A stretch of 64,000 nucleotides of DNA from Alnus glutinosa (Eukaryota; Streptophyta; Magnoliopsida; Fagales; Betulaceae): assembly GCF_958979055.1 (NCBI RefSeq), contig NC_084898.1:13689001-13753000 (forward strand), in the 5' to 3' direction. Made by a program: the position numbers and the translations under genes. Shown piece after piece: positions 32,608 through 44,829 of this stretch (position 1 is its first letter; each line of letters opens with the position of its first letter). The notes under the pieces were generated by a model. The model was not told the DNA's origin and did not search any database. It worked only from the letters and a program-made list of their open reading frames with translations.

Positions 32608-32974
32608 GGGTTAAATACATTTTACCCCTCAAACTACCACCCTTTCTCTGGATGGCCACCCAAACTACCAATGCTTAGATTCTGACCTCCTAAACTACCA
32701 CTTTTTGATTTTTTGGCACCATCCGTCTATTTATGCCGTCAATTCTAACAGAAATTAGCCAAAAACCCGAAAATACCCCTCCCTTAACCGTGGAAATTTC
32801 AATGCGTAGGAGGGGTATTTTCGAATTTTTGTTTAGAATTGATGGCATAAATGGACAGATGTGGTCAAAAAATCAGAAAATAGTAGTTTGGAGGGCCAGA
32901 AACTAAGCATTGGTAATTTGAGGGGTCATCTAGAGAAATGGTGGTAGTTTGTAGGGTTAAAATGTATTTAACCC
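32608..32974. mobile_element. Mutator-like MITE with exact 9-bp target duplication
   Basis: Ends GGGTTAAATACATTTTACCC and, reversed, GGGTTAAATACATTTTAACC, continuing as a long imperfect hairpin over the whole 367 bp (CTCAAACTACCACC paired with GGTGGTAGTTTG). Flanks are AAAAGGTTA at 32599-32607 and 32975-32983, an exact 9-bp duplication typical of Mutator-like elements. No coding capacity. Confidence 0.9.
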
Positions 32975-33229
32975 AAAAGGTTATTAAAAAAATTGCTATT
33001 AGTGTTCTTTTATGACATAAAATTAGAAAAATAGGAATGTGGCCGCAACCCTTGTCACAAAGTAGAATCGATGAGGGATGCCGAATTTATCAATCGAAAT
33101 ATAAAAAATCTCAAAATCTATTATAATTTATATATAAATGTTAGAACTCTTTTTAGTGTTATTCTGAATTTATTTAATATTATTCGCACAAAGAGGGAAG
33201 ATGGACGTGGCAGTCGGTCGCAGGCCAAC

Positions 33230-33500
33230 GGCCCAACAATCTTGGGCCAAGATGTTCTTTAAAGACAAAAAAAGAAAAGTGAAAAAAGAAGAAACCGGAC
33301 ATCATCCGAAACAATCTGTAAAGTGTGTGGAACGCGCTTGCGAAAGCGAGTGGAAACAGCGAGCAGCGGGCAACGCAAGCAACCGCTGTGAGTGGGCCTA
33401 GTATACAAATAAACACCTCCGTACGTTGCTGGTTAATCCCCGGAAAATCCATCGAGGCCTTCCCTCTGCCTTCTCCCTTTTCCAGGTTTCGCAAACCCTA
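33230..33500 (+). promoter_or_regulatory. PQT3-like gene promoter/leader: site II (TGGGCC) motifs and telo-box
   Basis: GGCCCA at 33230-33235, TGGGCC at 33243-33248 and again at 33393-33398 are site II elements; AAACCCTA at 33493-33500 is a telo-box. This combination is common upstream of plant genes active in dividing cells. The GC content rises sharply here compared with the AT-rich gap before. The distance to the ATG at 34165 leaves a leader of several hundred bases, possibly with a leader intron that I could not define. Confidence 0.6.
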
Positions 33501-34164
33501 AGCCCTATGGTGATCATCTTCCATCTTCAGCATTTATACTAGCCCTGGCTAGTGTTCTCACGGTGATCTTCTTTTAGAGGTTTCAGTTTCTTCTCTTTTG
33601 GTGCACCAGAAGCTCTTCGAGTTATTGATTTTGAAGATTAGGGTTTTTCCTGCCAATCGGGGATTTATCTGCGCAGATCCAATCTAGTTTCCTTCCGGTT
33701 CCTCCTTCGTCGAGCCCGATTGTTCAAGATTAGGCTTGTGTGCGGTTGTCTGATTCGTTTTCAACCTGAAGAACCGGTTCTGCTACATCTGGAAGATAGG
33801 GTTTCTTCGATTTTTGCCAAGATCTGCGAATTCTCGCTGAAACTGTGGCAATCGGAGGACAGTGATATTTGCTAAGCTTTCCTCAGATGCTTTTGAATTG
33901 CCTGAAGAAAAATTGTTTGGCGATTTTGATTGCCCAGACCCTGGATTTCCATTGAGAGATATTTCGGAGATCAGCAGCGCGCGAAGAAGAATCAAAGAGC
34001 GTGGTTCGATTAGTTCATCTAATTTGAGTTCTTGAAAAAAAAAAAAAAAAAGACAAAAAGAAAGAGATTCAATTTTGTACTGTTTGATTTTTTTTTTCCC
34101 GAGTTTAATATAGCTCTTTTATTTGCAAAGCTTTTCTTTTAGAGCTTATTATTTGTTCTTGTTC

Positions 34165-37100
34165 ATGGCGGTGTATTATAAATTTAAGAGTGCAAAAGAT
34201 TATGATTCAATTCCCTTGGATGGTCCTTTCATCTCAGTTGGTACTTTGAAAGAAAAAATTTTTGAATCCAAGCACTTGGGCAGGGGTACTGATTTCGACC
34301 TTGTGGTCACCAACGCCCAGACTAATGAAGGTTGGTCCTGATTTTAGATATGTTTCTCAAGTGTTTTCAAATATTTCCGACAAAATTTGGGCTTTGGGCG
34401 GTGGAGAAGTGTTTGCTTTCAATTAGTTTTAATTTGGAGTCATTGTTTTAATTTGGGTTCTTTTATCTTCTATTTTGATAGTCATCGCTTTGAAATATTA
34501 TTCGGGGTGACTTATCAAAATTTCCTTTTAAAATTATTTTCGAGAGAAAAATGTTAAGGGTTAGGGTTGCACCGGAACGAATCCAATTGACATGTGCTAC
34601 CATGTGCCCCTGCATTCATGGAAGAAATAACTTTGTAATGTTGAACTTATGAATGGATTTGGATTGGAAGAAACTTGGTTCAAAACCAAATGTTAATGGG
34701 TGCAATTTGAGTAGTGATGGGTTGTGAGATCGAAATTGGGGTTATGTGGAATGGTTTGGCATACTTTTAGGGAGAGTATGATCCTCGTGTTGGGCAATTG
34801 TATTTGTGATAGCTTGTGTGCTTTGTTTCATGGATTGATGTCTTTAACAGTATTTTATACACAATCTGTTTCTCTGTTTGGAATTTCAGAGTATCTTGAT
34901 GAAGCAATGTTGATTCCTAAAAATACCTCAGTTTTAATTCGTCGAGTTCCTGGACGGCCACGTATGCCCATTATTATTGGACAAGAGTACTATCTCAAAC
35001 TTTTTAATTTCTTGACTCCTTAGTTGTTTCAGTTTAGTAATTTATTGAAATTACCAGTTATAAAAATTGAACCAGCATTTATACATGGTGATATGGACTG
35101 TCCTTGTCATTTTATCTTTACAAAGCCATATCACCTTGCTGATGTGTGCATAAATAGATTTCTTCCTCTTGCATTTCCTTTTGTTGTGAAGCAAATTATG
35201 AAAGTTTGGTTGAGATGGGCCATCTTTTTTTTTTGCAGGCCAAAGGTAGAGAATAAGGCGGATGATCTTGAACTAGAAAAAAGTAGCTTACAAGTTACTG
35301 ATGCTTCTACCATGAAATATGTAAGCTCAGATTTTTTAATTTTCCCTTGGATTTAGTCGTATTATTGAACTTCGAATCGTCTCTGATGTAATGCATTCTT
35401 AAAGTAATAATGTGTTTAATTTGACTTTACAGCCTGATGACTCAGAGTGGGATGAATTTGGGAATGATTTGTATGCGATTCCTGAAGTTCTACCTGTGCA
35501 GTCAAGCAATTCAATTCCGGAAGCTCCTGCTCCTAATATAGCTGATGAGGATAGCAAGATTAAAGCTCTAATTGAAACTCCAGCCTTGGACTGGCAACGG
35601 TGAGATGCCTTCTGCCGTTTCGTTGTGTTATCTGATGTTAATGGTTGGTTTTAGGTCACTAATGCGAAAATCATACCATTCACAATCTTGTATTGCAGTC
35701 AAGGTCCTGAAGGCTTTGGCCCTGGCAGAGGTTTTGGGAGGGGTATAGGTGGTAGAATGGGTGGACGTGGTTTTGGTGAGTTTTTATACCTCATTTAGTT
35801 ATATATATGTTGCATTGACCACTACTCAATCATATTTAACTGATAAGCTGAATCTTATTATTCTCCTTTTGAGGTCGAGCAGGGTTTGAGCGGAAAACAC
35901 CTCCTCAGGGCTATGTATGCCACAGGTGCAAGGTACCTGGTATGTTTGTCTTTAAATGCTTTTATTTTTTTCATCTTTTATCTTATATGGGGAATTGCTT
36001 GCTTATTGCTGGTTGAGCAATGTGTTGGTACATATGCATTTCTTCATTGGGGGGGGGGGGGGGGGGGGGTTATGTGCTATGATAAGATGCTCCTGGATAA
36101 CTAGGAAAAAAATGTAAAATTAGTCATTGTGGTTTCACTGAGTTGCAAATAGCTCCATGAGGTTTAAAAAGTGACCACTTATTCAAAAAAAAAAAAAGGT
36201 TTAAAAAGTGACTGAAAACTCCCTTGGGTGAGCAAATGGACGCGTTTTCCGTTAGGAAATTGGACGGAATCTGTTAATGTGTTATGTAAACACCAAGAAT
36301 ATTGCAACATGTGTCCTTTAGAATAAAAAATATAAAAAAAGAAAAATAAATCACAAAAAGAAAAGAACAAATTTAAGGGGGTCCCAAGCCGACCAGAGGG
36401 TCCCCATGGAGAAGATTCAGCTCTGGGTCAACATGAAGGAGACTGTGAGACCCACCGTGGGTCTTCATGACACAAAATATTATTGTGCAATATGACCATA
36501 GAATTTGAGCGTTAGTTCATAATTTGACAGTCTTCTAGAGAGAGAAACACCACCAAACAAGCTTGAATTTCCTTCCAATTATCAGCATTGCATAGAAAAT
36601 TTAATTCATAGCATTTCAACAATCAAACTCACCAAGATTATCAATAGACCCACTGTGGGTCTCCTCTAGCCTGCTTGGGGTGGGCGAACCGCCACCTTGG
36701 GGTGGTTTGGGGGTAAATTTATTTATTTATTTGTTTTATTTTCTATTCTAAAAGACGTGTTGAAATATTATTGGTGATGACTCCTATATACTAGGAGGCA
36801 CTTTATGCTTTTAATGATATTCCGATTACTTATATAAAAAAAAAAAATATTATTGCTTGCATAGAGGTTTATATTTGTATCAATAAAAGGGCTGACTGTG
36901 TATAACTTTCTGTGTTCAGGGCACTTTATTCAGCACTGCCCTACGAATGGTGATCCCAATTTTGACATCAAAAGGGTGAAGCCACCAACTGGTATACCGA
37001 AGTCCATGCTGATTGCTACCTCAGATGGTTCATATGCATTGCCAAATGGTACAGTTGCTGTCTTGAAACCAAACGAGTAAGTTGATATGATTAACAGTTT

Positions 37101-38847
37101 TTCATAGTGAATATCCATACTTAGTTGTAAAAATTGGCTAACTTTTAAATTGAAAACAGGGCTGCTTTTGAGAAAGAAATTGAAGGGTTACCATCCACGC
37201 GTTCTGTTGGTGAGCTACCACCTGAGCTCCACTGCCCTTTGTGCAAGGAAGTAATGAAAGATGCTGTATTGACGAGCAAGTGTTGTTTTGAGAGCTTTTG
37301 TGATAGATGTAAGTTATGTTGTTTTCAAGGTTTAAAAGGTGGTTACTCCTTTACCAAAATTGGGATGTTATCTAGAATCTTAACTTTGATATTACAATTT
37401 CATCAGCTTGACTTCATCCATCAGTAAACTTTGCATTGTTTGGACCACTTTACTGCTCATTTTCCTTGTTATATCAAACGCTTTGTTCTCAAGTTCATAT
37501 GTTCACAAAATCTTACTCAGGTATCAGGGACAACATTATCTCGAAGTCAGTGTGTGTATGTGGGGCAAAAAATATTCTTGCAGATGATCTACTCCCAAAC
37601 AAGACACTCAGGGATACAATCAACCGTATATTGGAGGGGGGTGGTAACAGCAGTGCTGAAAATGCTGGAAGTACTTTTCAAGTTCAAGGTTTGTGTTTGG
37701 GTGAAATGACTTTTATATCAATCTTAACCATGTGATATAATATTGTATTAATGCCATTTTAACTTCTAAAATTCAGATATGGAGTCTGCTCGTTGTCCGC
37801 AGCCCAAAATTCCATCCCCGACTTTATCTGCTGCATCAAAGGGTGAACAAAAGCCATCACCTGTTAATGAACAAACTCCGAAGATACATGAGGCTGCAGT
37901 TGAGGGAAAGGCTGCTGTCGCCCCACAGCAGCCTGCAGAGAGAGCAAGGACTTCAAAAGCAGCTGATATGTCTGAAGCTACACATGAGTCAGCGAGCGTC
38001 AGGGAACCAGCAGCATCACAAGGAAGTGCTCCATTGGCTGAGGAAGAAGTGCAGCAGAAGATGGCTACTGGTGAAGCTGGTAATGTGCTATTTTATGGAA
38101 TTTTTCAATCTTCGTTTTTTTCCTCCCCCATCCCAACACCTATTTAGTCAAGCTCTTTTTGGACAATTTAGCTCATGTAGTTCCATATCTTGCTTTGTAG
38201 AATAGTTGTAGTTATATTTGATGTTGCATTTGGAGCTGCATGAATTTTTGTCATAACTCATAAGAAACTGAAACCATATAAGTGTTATTCAAAGAAGTGT
38301 CCTACAATTATTAATATGTTGTATATTTATTTATTGGTTGTCATAATGAGGTTTCTAGATGATCTCTCTCACATTGTTTTTTATTTTTCAGGAAAGAGAA
38401 AGAAAAAGAAGAAAGTCCGTGTGCCTGCAAATGGTATGTCTATGCTCTTTTGCTTTTGCCTAACATGAGATGAAAATTATCCGAGAATTTGGTTTCTTTG
38501 AATGGCTGAGAGTTATATGGCTGTTGCATCCCTTATGTTTATAGGATTATTTTTTGTTTTTTGTAGATGTGCAGTGGAAAACCCCTCAAGACTTTGCAGC
38601 CGAGAGTTATATGATGCCTTATGGTCCTGCTGCTTTTAATAATCCATACTGGGCTGGAATGCAACCTGGTATGGATGGGTATATGGCACCAGGATATGGT
38701 GCCATGCCTTATACGGGTGGTTATGGACTAGGCCCATTTGACATGCCTTTTGGTGGTATTGTGCCACAGGACCCATTTGGTGGACAAGGCTATATGTTCC
38801 CTCATGTTCCACCTCAAAGGTATGCATTAGTAATGTCCTTCCTAGTT

Positions 38848-38887
<40 letters not shown>

Positions 38888-41582
38888 TGGTGCTATAGCA
38901 TGTATGTTAGTAAGGGCAAGTTCGTTTGACATTTGTTGTGCAATCCCTGTCTGTTTGGGCAGTTTTGTTTTATGGAATCCTAATAAGCATGCATTCGTGG
39001 TATGCAAAATGCTATTCTGATCATATCTATGAATATCAAGAAGCTTAATTTGATTTGTGACCTTGGACATATGTAGGGATCTTTCAGAGTTCACTATGGG
39101 TATGAATGCTCCACCTCCAATCATGAGCAGAGAGGAATTTGAGGCACGGAAAGCTGATTTGAGGAGGAAGCGTGAAAATGAGAGACGGAGTGAAAGGTAA
39201 ATGGAAAGATTATGTATTTTTTATTTGTGTTGCATCTGTATCTTTTAGAAAGTGTTATGGTTTCCAGTCTTATTTGATTTTATGGCTACGTTTTGCTGTG
39301 TGATATTTTAAGGGTGTGAATCATTTCTAGTGATAATTCTCATTCTCATTTGTTGGATCATTGTTGCTGCTAAATAGCAATTTCCAGCCTCTTAAGTATA
39401 CTATGTAATACAATGTGATTCATGCTTTTTATTCTTTTGTTGCTTGGATGTACTGCGTGGAAATTCCTTCTTTTTTAATTTTTAAACGACAAAAATGAAG
39501 TTCTGTTATGTGGTTAACTAGTTTTTTTCTTTGCCTTGATCAGGGAGTTTCCCAAGGATCGGGAATTTGGTAGGGAAGTGAGCAGCAGTGGTGATGTCCC
39601 TTCAATGAAATTGAAATCTGTATGTCTTTTCTGTTATCCTAATTTCCCGTTGTCCTTATTATTTTTGCACTGCAGCAGGTACTTTTCAGTCACTAGCAAC
39701 TATTTGGCAAGAAAACACCAATTTCGCCATTTATTGCGCTCTTCTTTTTCCCAATGAAGAAAGGAAGAGAGGTTGTTGTTTTGTTGATGCAGTTAAGGTC
39801 AAATAATTATCTTAGAAGAAGTAGTTTCTTTTTATTATTTTTTATTTTTATTTTTTATATATAGATATATTTTCTAACTATGCCCCATCTAATTGTGGAG
39901 ATATCATCGGCAGAGAGTGCAATAGAATGTCAAGTTTTGTTTTTTCTGTCTGTGCAATTAAATGGCTCTAAAGTGCATAGAAAAAGAAGTGGTAGAACAT
40001 GTAAGTCAAATGTTTGCGACTTGCATGGCTGTAGTAGCACGTTTTTGGTCCTCTCTACCCTTCTGATCTCATGAGTGAATTCATTGCAACTCATCCTCCC
40101 TGGAATCAATATTTTAGTCACCTCCTCTCCAACCTTTTTCACTTTTGCATTGGTTTTGTTTTGTTTTCTCATTTCTCTTTTATATTTAGTTTATGGTAAT
40201 GAAGATATTTCAATTGGAAGTAATGAATAAAAAATGTTACAAACCTTCTGGGGATTTTTGACGATAGAGTTGAAAAAAAACCTTTTCTGATCTGTTGGGT
40301 GTTTAAATTTGGGGCTTAGGAATGGGTACGGGATTCACTTAAAAGAAGACCAAAAGTTTGAAAAAAAAGAAAGAAAGACACTTTGCATGTGAATCCGAAT
40401 GAAATTCTTTTTCATAAAACAATCCTGTTTTGTCTTCAGAAAATTTGGTTTTCATCAAATTAGCATGCATGCTTTTAGAAAATTTGACTTGAAGACTACT
40501 GCAATTATTCATGTCGCTGTCCATGATCTCGCAAAAATCACCCCCCTTTTTTTTTTTTTCCTGATTAGCAGTAGCAATAAAATTTCTCAGCTATGCACAA
40601 CTTATCTCGTAATTTTGTCATGAAGTCAAACCTTCGTAGTGGAAGTTAACTGCTTGATATGTAACGGATTTGGAAAAAGGAAAACATTTGAGACATTGCT
40701 TATCAAAATGTTATTTTGCTAGATATTCTATAACTATACTGCCTTCTGTCCTAAAGAAAAATAAAAAAATTCCCGACAACGGGGCTCTTTTATTTTCATT
40801 AAAAAAATTCTGAGGGGAGGATTCTATTTAATTGTGCCCATTTTGCTGAATTTTACCACTTGCCTATAGAACACGTGGAATAATGTATAAAAAAGTAACG
40901 CAATGGTTGTATTTTGCTAACTGACATGCCCTCTATTGTGTTGGTGCAGAAGCCTATTCCCCCTCCATCAAGTGCCGACCACCACCGCCACCGATCCGAG
41001 AGATCCCCAGACCGGTCTACACGTGAGATCGAACCACCACTGCGCCCGGCCAAGAGAAAATCCGATCACCATCATGATCGTGACTATGATCGCGACTATC
41101 GTGACCACGACCACGACCATGAGCGCGACCGCCACCACCACCACCGTTCGGAGTCTTCTGCCCGAGCCACTCCGGAAACGTCCTCCAAAACTGCCCCAAC
41201 AGCTGCTGTAGACCGCAAACACAAGGTCAGCGTCTTCTCGCGCATAAGCTTCCCAGCCGAAGAAGTCAGCAAGAAGAGAAAGCTCTCGACCTCAGCAGAG
41301 GCACCCCCTGCTACGCATCATCAAAAGGCGTCAGCAAATGGTTGTTATGATGACTACAAATTGGCATCGACTAAGGCGGCTTCAGTGACTAGCGGTGGTG
41401 GAGGGAGGAAGAGTAGTGGTGTGGATTACGAGTCAAGCGATGATGATAGACATTTCAAGAGGAAGCCGTCGAGGTACGAGCCGTCACCACCTCCGCCGCT
41501 GCAGGCAGAGTGGGAGGAGGACGCGAGGCATCATTCGAGAGGTTCCAGGGAACGGGAACGGGAGCGGAGCAAACATAGGTAG
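34165..41582 (+). CDS. PQT3: PQT3-like E3 ubiquitin-protein ligase (DWNN, CCHC knuckle, RING; RBBP6 family)
   Basis: Fifteen exons: 34165-34330, 34890-34986, 35239-35320, 35433-35599, 35699-35775, 35874-35939, 36920-37076, 37160-37308, 37521-37688, 37777-38079, 38392-38433, 38567-38819, 39077-39196, 39544-39619, 40950-41582. Phases agree and give 851 residues. The start MAVYYKFKSAKDYDSIPLDG opens the ubiquitin-like DWNN domain (about 1-76). A CCHC knuckle (CHRCKVPGHFIQHC) lies near 211-224, a Gly/Arg-rich patch just before it, and a RING-like C4C4 module from Cys296 to Cys334 (CPLC...CDRC...CVCG). A Tyr/Gly/Pro-rich stretch and an Arg/His/Asp-rich charged C-terminus follow. The order matches Arabidopsis PARAQUAT TOLERANCE 3, a nuclear E3 ligase acting in oxidative-stress tolerance. 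The function here is by family. Intron 6 carries repeats, and intron 12 a CT microsatellite. Confidence 0.95.
36005..36104 (+). repeat. Intronic sequence shared with RPL15 intron 2, including a G homopolymer
   Basis: In intron 6 of the PQT3-like gene, GGTTGAGCA...TATGCATTTCT and TATGATAAGATGCTCC also occur, in the same order and spacing, at 47558-47640 in an RPL15 intron. A run of about 21 G (36049-36069) splits the copy here. The nature of the shared unit is unknown: short dispersed repeat or intronic RNA. Confidence 0.5.
36111..36780. repeat. Foldback (Mutator-like MITE) in PQT3-like intron 6, right arm truncated
   Basis: The left arm has CATGTGTCCTTTAGAATAAA; the right arm has TTTCTATTCTAAAAGACGTG. 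The interior is GC-rich with GGGTGGGCG and CCACC words (36665-36715) and repeats of 'CCACCGTGGGTC' type. The left end (GTAAAATTAGTCATTGTGG) resembles that of the element at 43772. The right arm stops at a LINE 3' end (about 36778-36847: CTATATACTAGGAGGCAC, then a poly-A run), so one insertion has truncated another. Confidence 0.5.
38850..38884. repeat. (CT)n microsatellite in PQT3-like intron 12
   Basis: An uninterrupted run of about 17 CT units directly follows the exon ending at 38819. It opens long false reading frames on both strands. Confidence 0.9.
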
Positions 41583-43060
41583 TTGAGAGTTGGATAAAAG
41601 TTGAAGTGGATATGATTAGACCCATGAGTTTGTAGCTGGTGCTTGAGTTTCTCTGGCTATTGAGACCAAACCAGCTTGAGCTTCCCTCGCTGTTGAGACC
41701 AGACCTGGGAGGAGTCTAGGGAAAGAGATGATAACACTCTCTTTGCGTTATTGAAAATTCTCTGAATCACAAGCTTTGTATTTAAAAGCATTTAAGCTCG
41801 ATTTACAATAATATGAATTCCACTTTTCTTATTATAATAAATGGCAATGCCTCTCTCATTCTTCTTTTTCTTCTGGTGTAAATGGAACCACTAGACAATT
41901 AAAATCTAAACCTCTTTCAAAGCAAGGATTTAGAAATAAACTTCTCTCTGTCAGTTTTATTCATAAAACTTGATTTAAATATACTTACATTCCTAGCGAT
42001 TTTCTCCTATTATAAAATAACTTAAAGACTCCTAAACTCTTACGGACTAAAAGAACCCAAATATAAAACAACTTACAGTTAAAGACTCCTACTTATAACT
42101 CAAATACTTGACAGGTAGAGAGACGAATGAACATTAAGTTCTAATCATAGAGGGAGGGATTGTAAAACTCTTCCCTAAGAGCATTAACATCTGGGTAGCG
42201 AAAGGTTATTTTTGTTAGCCGGGATGCAAATTTGGGTGAAAAACCAACCACATTTGGCTTGCTATTTTAGCAAAAAAATTTGTGATTTGCTACAATGCTT
42301 ACCAAATGTTATATGTCATTATCTCTGTTTTTTTTTTTTTTTTTCCTGATTTTATTCTTAGCAGTTATGATAGAATGCTCGTTAAAAATAAGACATAAAT
42401 TTAGACAGAAGGAACCAATTTGTTAATTAGTAAATTAAAAGTCTAGAAAGTGATTTGTTACGGTAGCAAAATTGAGAAAAATAACTTTTGGTTCATTTGG
42501 AAAACTTTTTAAAAACTGTTTTTGCTTTTCAAACTCTCAAAACTTTTCTCATATATCATTTATTCAAACAGATTTTGAAATGTGGCCTCCCACCAATAAC
42601 ACATATTTCAAAACAAACCACAAAATTCTTTTCATAAAATACTTATAAAAAAATAAAACGCAAACACTTCTAAAAAAATAATTATCATGAACTTTTGACG
42701 GCCCCGTTGTGGCTGCCAAGAACTTTCGCTGCTCCGTGGTGCCGCCATGAACTTCCGGCAGCCCAACGATGGCTGTCATTACTGTTTGGCACATATACTG
42801 CAATGGCTGTCGTCAGGCAACAACCACCGTTTAGTGTAAACCGCAATAGTTTTTCTTTATCTTTTTTTCTTTATATATTTTTTTCTTCTTTTATTGTGGG
42901 GGAACACTTCATTTTTCAAAAACACTTCTCAAAATTTTATTGTGTGAATTTTGGTTTGTGAACCCCACATACAACACATTTTTCAAATGTAGCCTCCACC
43001 AAATTAATTCAAATTCAAAAATTCAAAACACTTCTAAATTTTTTACCAAATCGATATTTT
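41583..43060. other. Gap with 3' flank of the PQT3-like gene and MITE debris
   Basis: 41583-42170 should contain the 3' UTR, with no clear single polyadenylation site. 42177-42480 begins TAAGAGCATTAACATCTGGG, like the left end of a Harbinger-type MITE, but the right end is missing. 42480-43060 has diverged inverted words (AAAACACTTCT, CAAACCACAAAATTC against GAATTTTGGTTTGTG) and a GC-rich middle at 42700-42830, suggesting another foldback without firm limits. Confidence 0.4.
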
Positions 43061-43064
43061 TTAT

Positions 43065-44730
43065 GGTAGATGTATCATAAATTATTGAGTCAATGAGTAA
43101 TTTAAAATCACTCCCTCACATTTTTAAACTTTCACTCATTAGCTTTTTCGCGGATTTGAAAAGAGCCATTTCATATTTTTTTTTGTCAATTTTCTCGACT
43201 TCCATTAATTACATCTTATAATTTTTCCACTTCACCACTTCACCTAAAATAATATTTTTAAAAACATACTTTAATCAAACAAACCTACGTGTCAAATCAA
43301 ACCTACTTCTAAGGCGATGGATCATCTCCTCTATAGGAAAATTAAGAGAAAAGACTCATGCATAAATTGTTGTGCAGATTTATAGACACATTGGTGAAAC
43401 TCGTGTGGTGGGATCCACATGAATCTCACCCTATATGTGTAAATTGCACAACAGGTATAACTGTTGTGCACCAATCAGTCTTCGAAAATTAAATGCAGTT
43501 CTCTTGAAGTTTTGCCTCACACTCTCAACCCTGTGCATTTGGCCTTAAAGGGATCTTTAGACTCGATATGAAATCAAAATCTAATACTCCATATGAAACA
43601 AAACCCAATCTAAAGCAGCCCTCCCATGGTGTTATGCCATATTCAAACCTTTTTGGCCTTCGACATCCAGAGCAACGTAGGTTGCCTGCTTGGGCACCAA
43701 AGAGCTTCAATTCTGACCTCAGTTAAACATTTTTCTTAATAAACAAATGACAGATAAAAAGCAAGAAAAAAAATATGTAAAATTGGTCCTTGTGATTGGC
43801 CTAATTTACAAATCACTCCTTATAGTATCAAAAATAATTCAGACGTCTCTGTAGTAGGCAAAAATGACAATTTACTCCCTATAGTGAATTTCAGTCTACT
43901 ACTTAACAAAATCTGTTTGGTTGCCACGTCATGCATAATAAAAACACGACACATGTCACTCTTTAATAAAAAAAATATAAATATATTAAAAAATAATTAT
44001 ATAAAACTTCTTTTTTTTAAAAAAAAAAAAAAGAAAAAAGAAAAAAGAAAAAAAGGAAGAGGAGGCTGCCGGCCACCTTGGAGGTGGGGGTGGCCCGAAC
44101 CAGCCACCTCTTCCATTTCTTCAAAACAAAAAAAATATTTTTTAAGTTTTATATATTTATTTTTTTTAATATATTTATATATATATATTTTTTATTAAAG
44201 AGTGACACGTGTAGCGTTTTTATTGGGTTTAATGAGAAGATGAGTAGTCTATATAGAATGAATGGTTTATAAAAGATAGTTATGAGTGCTAAGTCTCACA
44301 TTGCCTAATTATTAGGGGAAACTGAGTTTTATAAAGAATTTTAGAGAAACTCCAATTGGACTAATCCTTTTGAGGTGATAGCGTAAATGTGACTTAACGT
44401 TTTTCCCTGAGTCGTTCCAGTTACTCTAATGTTGAATGCCAAAAAGGTTTGAATATGTCAGAGCACTATGGAAGGCTACTTTAGATTGGGTTTTGTTTCA
44501 TACTTTCATACCCCATGTGGAGTATTATATTTTTGATTTATAATAAAAAGTTTAAAATATTATTTTAAGGTGAAGTGAAAAAATTATGACGTGTTATTAA
44601 CGAACATTGAGAAAATGGATGGAGAGAACAGAAGAGCTCTTTTCAAATCCTCGAAAAAGTTAAAAGATTGAAAATTTATTTTTAAAAAGTAACACGTTGA
44701 CTAAAGAATTTATGATACATTTATCCTACT
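43065..44730. repeat. Large foldback structure with a nested MITE
   Basis: Two long diverged arms are inverted copies. The left arm has GTATCATAAATT (about 43072), GGATTTGAAAAGAGC (43156), CACTTCACC (43225), ACAAAACCCAATCTAAAG (43598) and ATTCAAACCTTTTTGG (43632). The right arm has the complements in reverse order (44435-44710). The left arm carries about 270 extra bases (43290-43560). In the middle, 43772-44250 is a second inverted element with arms around AAAGAGTGACA(C/T)GTGT and a GGTGGGGGTGGCCCG core. No gene is present. Confidence 0.65.
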
Positions 44731-44829
44731 TTTTAAACTAAAATATAAAACTCTTAAACTACCTACTACATACTCACAAACAATTAGATCCTTTCAAGGT
44801 GACATTAGATTACTTTAGAAGTAAACTAA

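Noticed and set aside
38636..39124. 162-codon minus-strand frame with repeated Arg-Glu
   Set aside because: Antisense of PQT3-like exon 12 and the CT microsatellite.
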